Source: Clostridia bacterium
GTDB taxonomy: Bacteria > Bacillota > Clostridia > Oscillospirales > CAG-382
Length of the DNA stretch: 9,679 nt
Direction of reading: 5' to 3'
NCBI GenBank assembly: GCA_900754535.1
Contig: CAAEDF010000280.1
Location: 1 to 9,679 of the forward strand
Below are positions 6,758 to 9,679 of this stretch, one piece after another. The translations under genes and the position numbers were made by a program. Position 1 is the stretch's first letter; each line of letters begins with the position of its first letter. The notes under the pieces were generated by a model. It was not told the origin of the DNA. It worked only from the letters and a program-made list of their open reading frames with translations, and did not search any database.

Positions 6758-7672
6758 TTGGACAATATAATCCAGGTCGCCGGTCTGCGCAAGTCGTACG
6801 GTCATATTCAGGCCGTCAAAGGTATAGACTTCAGCGTCCGCAAAGGCGAGCTGTTTGCTTTCCTCGGACCCAACGGGGCCGGAAAATCCACAACGATAGA
6901 TATAATATGCGGCTTTCTCGCTCCCGACGGCGGAGAAGTCACCGTCGGCGGATATACTCTGGGCAGGGAAGACGACCGTATACGCCGCATAATAGGCGCC
7001 GTGTTTCAGGACGGACTGCTTGACCCGCTGCTGACCGTGAGCGAAAACATCAAAACCCGCGGCAGCATGTACGGGCTGAGGGGCGCCGCGCTTTCAAAAG
7101 CGGCCGAGGCGGCGGTTTCGGCCGTCGGAGCCTCCGACTTTGCGGACAGGCGCTACGGACAGCTGTCCGGCGGACAGCGCAGACGCGCCGATATCGCCCG
7201 CGCTCTGGTAAACCGCCCCGATGTCCTGTTTCTCGACGAACCCACCACCGGGCTTGATCCGCAGACCCGCCGGAACGTGTGGAGCACCGTGGACAGGCTG
7301 CGCAGAGAGAGCGACACCACTATTTTCCTCACCACTCATTATATGGAGGAGGCTGCCGCCGCCGACTATGTGGTGATAATCGACGACGGGAGGATAGCCG
7401 CGCAGGGTACTCCCGCGTCTCTAAAGGAAAAATATTCGGCGGACAGGCTCATGCTCGTCTGCCGCGATATCGAAGCCGTGCGAAGAGTGCTTGACGGCAC
7501 ACGGCTTTCCTGCCGCTTTTTTGCGGACACCGCCGAGGTGCTCGTGCCTTCCACGATGGACGCGCTGCCGGTGATCGAAAGCTGCCGCGAGTATATAAAC
7601 GGGTTTGAGGTGATGAAGGGAACGATGGATGATGCGTTCATCACCGTGACCGGGAAGGAGATACGCGAATGA
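6758..7672 (+). CDS. ABC-2 type exporter, ATP-binding subunit
   Basis: The cytoplasmic ATPase of a two-part exporter (304 aa, TTG start). It has Walker A GPNGAGKS (37-44), Q-loop Gln84 (VFQDGLLDPLLTV), signature LSGGQ (136-140), Walker B FLDEP with Asp160-Glu161, and switch His194 (TTHYMEEA). All catalytic residues are intact. The wording of the Q-loop and TTHYMEEA is typical of the DrrA/NodI/CcmA-like group, which moves drugs, lipids, polysaccharide or peptides outward. A C-terminal extension of about 80 residues (from about 222) is usual in this group and probably regulatory. Its stop overlaps the permease ATG by four bases (ATGA). It follows the SDR by 45 bp on the same strand, so it may export the product of the upstream genes, an inference. 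The exporter class is certain; the cargo is not. Confidence 0.95.
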   Translation: MDNIIQVAGLRKSYGHIQAVKGIDFSVRKGELFAFLGPNGAGKSTTIDIICGFLAPDGGEVTVGGYTLGREDDRIRRIIGAVFQDGLLDPLLTVSENIKTRGSMYGLRGAALSKAAEAAVSAVGASDFADRRYGQLSGGQRRRADIARALVNRPDVLFLDEPTTGLDPQTRRNVWSTVDRLRRESDTTIFLTTHYMEEAAAADYVVIIDDGRIAAQGTPASLKEKYSADRLMLVCRDIEAVRRVLDGTRLSCRFFADTAEVLVPSTMDALPVIESCREYINGFEVMKGTMDDAFITVTGKEIRE

Positions 7673-8526
7673 TTGCTTTTGCCGTCAGAAACCTGCGCAT
7701 TTTCTTTCGTGACAGGGCGGCGGTTTTCTTTTCGCTGCTTGCCGTATTTATAATAATCGGGCTGTATGCGCTGTTTTTAAGCGATGTCTGGACCGCGGAG
7801 CTAGAGGGCTTTACGGGCGTTCGCTATATGATGGATTCGTGGATAATGGCCGGCCTGCTTGCGGTCACATCCGTCACCACCACTATGGGCGCATTCGGCG
7901 TTATGGTGGAGGACAGGTCCAAAAAGATATACAAGGATTTCTCGGTCACCCCCGTACGCCGCGGAAGCCTCGCCGGCGGATATGTCATAAGCGCCGTCAC
8001 CATAGGCATCATAATGAGCGTCATAACGCTGATACTTGCCGAGCTGTACATCGTATCGGGAGGCGGAGAGCTGCTTGACGCCGGCGCAATGCTCAAAACG
8101 CTTGGGATGATAGTTTTTTCCACGATCGCCAACACCTCGATGGTGCTGCTTATCGTGTCGTTTTTCAAAAGCGCAAACGCATACGCCACCGCCTGCACGG
8201 TCATCGGAACGCTCATAGGGTTCCTTACCGGTATATATATGCCGGTCGGAAATCTTCCGGAGGGCGTGCAATGGGTCGTAAAATGCTTTCCCCCGTCCCA
8301 CTCCGCGCTGCTTTTCAGGCGGATAATGATGGAATCCCCCGTAAGTCAGTCCTTTTCCGGCGCGCCTGCGGAAGTGACCGACGGCTTTATGCATCAGATG
8401 GGCGTTGTATTTGATTTCGGCGGCACGGACGCCTCGCCGTGGGTAAGCGTGGCGGTGCTTGCCGTGTCCGCGGCCGTGTTTTACGCCCTGTCCGTTTACG
8501 TGATGTCGAGAAAGAAAGATCGATAA
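7669..8526 (+). CDS. ABC-2 type exporter, permease subunit
   Basis: The membrane half of the exporter (285 aa), most likely working as a homodimer with the ATPase encoded just before it. About six membrane segments can be read: 19-38, 58-80, 103-128, 143-165, 170-190 and 258-280. The N-terminal amphipathic start (FAVRNLRIFFRDR), the loop EDRSKKIYKDFSVTPVRRGSL between segments 2 and 3, and GIYMPVGNLPEGVQWVVKCFPP after segment 5 are typical of ABC-2 permeases. A loop of about 65 residues (191-257) lies between the last two segments. AAGGAG (7654-7659) precedes the ATG at a good distance, within the ATGA overlap. No substrate can be read from the sequence. Confidence 0.93.
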   Translation: MIAFAVRNLRIFFRDRAAVFFSLLAVFIIIGLYALFLSDVWTAELEGFTGVRYMMDSWIMAGLLAVTSVTTTMGAFGVMVEDRSKKIYKDFSVTPVRRGSLAGGYVISAVTIGIIMSVITLILAELYIVSGGGELLDAGAMLKTLGMIVFSTIANTSMVLLIVSFFKSANAYATACTVIGTLIGFLTGIYMPVGNLPEGVQWVVKCFPPSHSALLFRRIMMESPVSQSFSGAPAEVTDGFMHQMGVVFDFGGTDASPWVSVAVLAVSAAVFYALSVYVMSRKKDR

Positions 8527-8527
8527 G

Positions 8528-8556
8528 TTGAAATTGCCCGAAAAGAGGCATAATAT
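8528..8556 (+). promoter_or_regulatory. Probable promoter of the CPBP protease gene
   Basis: TTGAAA (8528-8533, five of six consensus bases) is followed after 17 bases by TAATAT (8551-8556). An alternative -10, CATAAT (8549-8554), gives a 15-base spacer. The gap is AT-rich against its surroundings and no terminator hairpin separates it from the permease, so read-through may also occur. An 8-bp palindrome, TAACGTTA (8563-8570), lies near the predicted start of transcription and may be chance. Confidence 0.45.
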
Positions 8557-8594
8557 ATATCGTAACGTTATTTATCCGTCAAAGGAGGCTTTTG

Positions 8595-9650
8595 ATGACA
8601 CTTTCGGAATGTATAAACACGGAAAGAAAAATAAAATCGGCGTTCAGGCGCAGTCTGTCGGTCAACGTTGCGGTCCTGATGCTTTTTGTCATTGCGATGC
8701 TTCTTCTGCTCGGATATGAGAACATGTACATGCAGGATATCATCCTGTGGATAGTTGACGTGCTTTCGCCCGTCGGTGAGGCGCTGGCCGGGCTTTTCTT
8801 CCCCGGTGATCCGCAGGCCGCGGCAGACGCATACCGAAGCGCCGCGCTGTCGGTGGAATCGCTGCTCATCATACAGATGATAATCTATATCCTGACCATT
8901 ACCGTGCCGATGTTCTGCTTCCTTAAAACCAGGGGCAGAAAAATATCCTTCGGCTTCCCGGCTGTCCCTGCGGTAACGCCGAAGCCGGTGCTCACGGCCG
9001 TATTTGCGCTCGGCGCCGGATATATCGCGTCTCTGATAGGCACGCTGATATTCTCGTTCCTGCCTACCTCCGGCGGCTATGATTCGCTTCCCGATACGGC
9101 TTCGGGAGTGATACTGTATTTTATAAGCCTTGTCATCCTGCCGGCGATATTTGAGGAATGGGCGTTCCGGGGAGTGATCCTGCGTTCGCTGCTGCCTTAC
9201 GGCAGGACCTTTGCGGTGGTATTTTCCTCGCTTGTCTTCGGACTTATGCATCTCAACCCTCCTCAGTCGCTGTTTGCGTTCGTGCTGGGGCTGGTCATGG
9301 GCTATGCGTTCACGGCAACGGGGTCCATCTGGCCCGGAGTATTTATCCATGCGGTAAACAACGCGGTTTCGTTTGCCGCTCAGTATGCCATGCTTTCCGA
9401 CGATTACGGGTTCCCGGCGATTGCCCTGCTTTCGGTATTCATGTACGGCTCGATGATCTTTGCCGTGGCGTTTCTTGTCTTTATCCTTGTGCGCCGCCGT
9501 TCGTCCCCGTTTTATACAGAACCGGCACGCCGGCATTTTCCCAGCCTCACCGCCGCAAACATCCTTTCGTCGTCGTCTCTGTGCGCTTCCTTTGCGGTGA
9601 TGCTTGTAATATATCTCGTCTTTGTATTTGCGCTGTTCGGTGCGGGGTGA
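8595..9650 (+). CDS. CPBP family intramembrane metalloprotease (CAAX protease-like, Abi)
   Basis: A multi-pass membrane protein (351 aa) of the CPBP/Abi family, which includes CAAX prenyl endopeptidases and bacteriocin self-immunity proteins. The three catalytic motifs are intact: EEWAFR (Glu187, Glu188, Arg192), FGLMH (Phe215, His219) and HAVNN (His252, Asn256). The Glu and His residues would coordinate zinc within the membrane. About eight hydrophobic segments are visible, beginning near residues 22-40 and 93-112, with the catalytic core in the second half. The ATG at 8595 is supported by AAAGGAGG (8581-8588) six bases upstream; a TTG directly before it is less likely. It follows a two-gene exporter, an arrangement sometimes seen with bacteriocin export and immunity, but no precursor-peptide gene is visible here. 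The family and active site are firm; the cleaved target is unknown. Confidence 0.92.
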   Translation: MTLSECINTERKIKSAFRRSLSVNVAVLMLFVIAMLLLLGYENMYMQDIILWIVDVLSPVGEALAGLFFPGDPQAAADAYRSAALSVESLLIIQMIIYILTITVPMFCFLKTRGRKISFGFPAVPAVTPKPVLTAVFALGAGYIASLIGTLIFSFLPTSGGYDSLPDTASGVILYFISLVILPAIFEEWAFRGVILRSLLPYGRTFAVVFSSLVFGLMHLNPPQSLFAFVLGLVMGYAFTATGSIWPGVFIHAVNNAVSFAAQYAMLSDDYGFPAIALLSVFMYGSMIFAVAFLVFILVRRRSSPFYTEPARRHFPSLTAANILSSSSLCASFAVMLVIYLVFVFALFGAG

Positions 9651-9656
9651 TCGGCG

Positions 9657-9679
9657 GTGGAGCGTGCCGATAATATATA
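9657..9679 (+). CDS. Possible start of the next gene, cut by the window end
   Basis: A GTG at 9657 opens a frame (M-E-R-A-D-N-I) that runs off the window. GGGGTGATC, overlapping the protease stop, could be its ribosome site at a close distance. Only seven codons are visible, so no product can be named and the call is tentative. Confidence 0.2.

Noticed and set aside
8528..8719. Small + strand frame (63 codons, TTG start) before the protease
   Set aside because: No ribosome site, overlaps the protease start in another frame, and its first codon falls on the probable -35 box.
8568..9536. Minus-strand open frame (322 codons) opposite the CPBP protease
   Set aside because: Extremely Lys/Arg/His-rich, low-complexity translation typical of the reverse of a membrane-protein gene.

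Overview
The window looks like a piece of chromosome from an uncultured member of the Clostridia (Bacillota). This is inferred from several signs: good AGGAGG-type ribosome sites, GTG and TTG starts, a TGnTATAAT promoter, moderately high GC with heavy ATA (Ile) use, and gene families common in gut Oscillospirales or Christensenellales. It is unlikely to be Bacteroidota, which rarely use Shine-Dalgarno sites of this strength. No species can be named from the sequence. All eight recognisable genes lie on the + strand and are tightly packed. The longest gene-free stretch is about 130 bp (3589-3717). No rRNA, tRNA, IS element, CRISPR array or attachment site is visible.

Left part (1-3588): a 5'-truncated AGCS-family sodium:amino-acid symporter overlaps by 14 bp an 829-residue P2A-type Ca2+-ATPase. 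Both act at the membrane and are probably the end of an operon that begins outside the window.

Middle part (3589-8526): a well-formed promoter with a 17-bp spacer and extended -10 lies just after the ATPase. It is followed by a GC-alternating palindrome near the predicted transcription start. Then come, in order and nearly abutting, a signal-less CE2-type SGNH esterase, a PLP-dependent alpha-oxoamine synthase that resembles serine palmitoyltransferase, a short-chain dehydrogenase overlapping it by ATGA, and a two-gene ABC-2 exporter (ATPase and permease, also ATGA-overlapped). The synthase plus reductase pair is the arrangement expected for making a long-chain amino-alcohol: acyl thioester plus amino acid gives a 3-ketoamine, which is reduced to an alcohol. 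The exporter and esterase could handle the product. This sphingoid-like or sulfonolipid-like pathway in a Clostridia background is the most interesting hypothesis here, and it is inference from family and context.

Right part (8527-9679): a CPBP (CAAX-like) intramembrane metalloprotease with its own probable promoter, then the possible first codons of a further gene cut by the window end.
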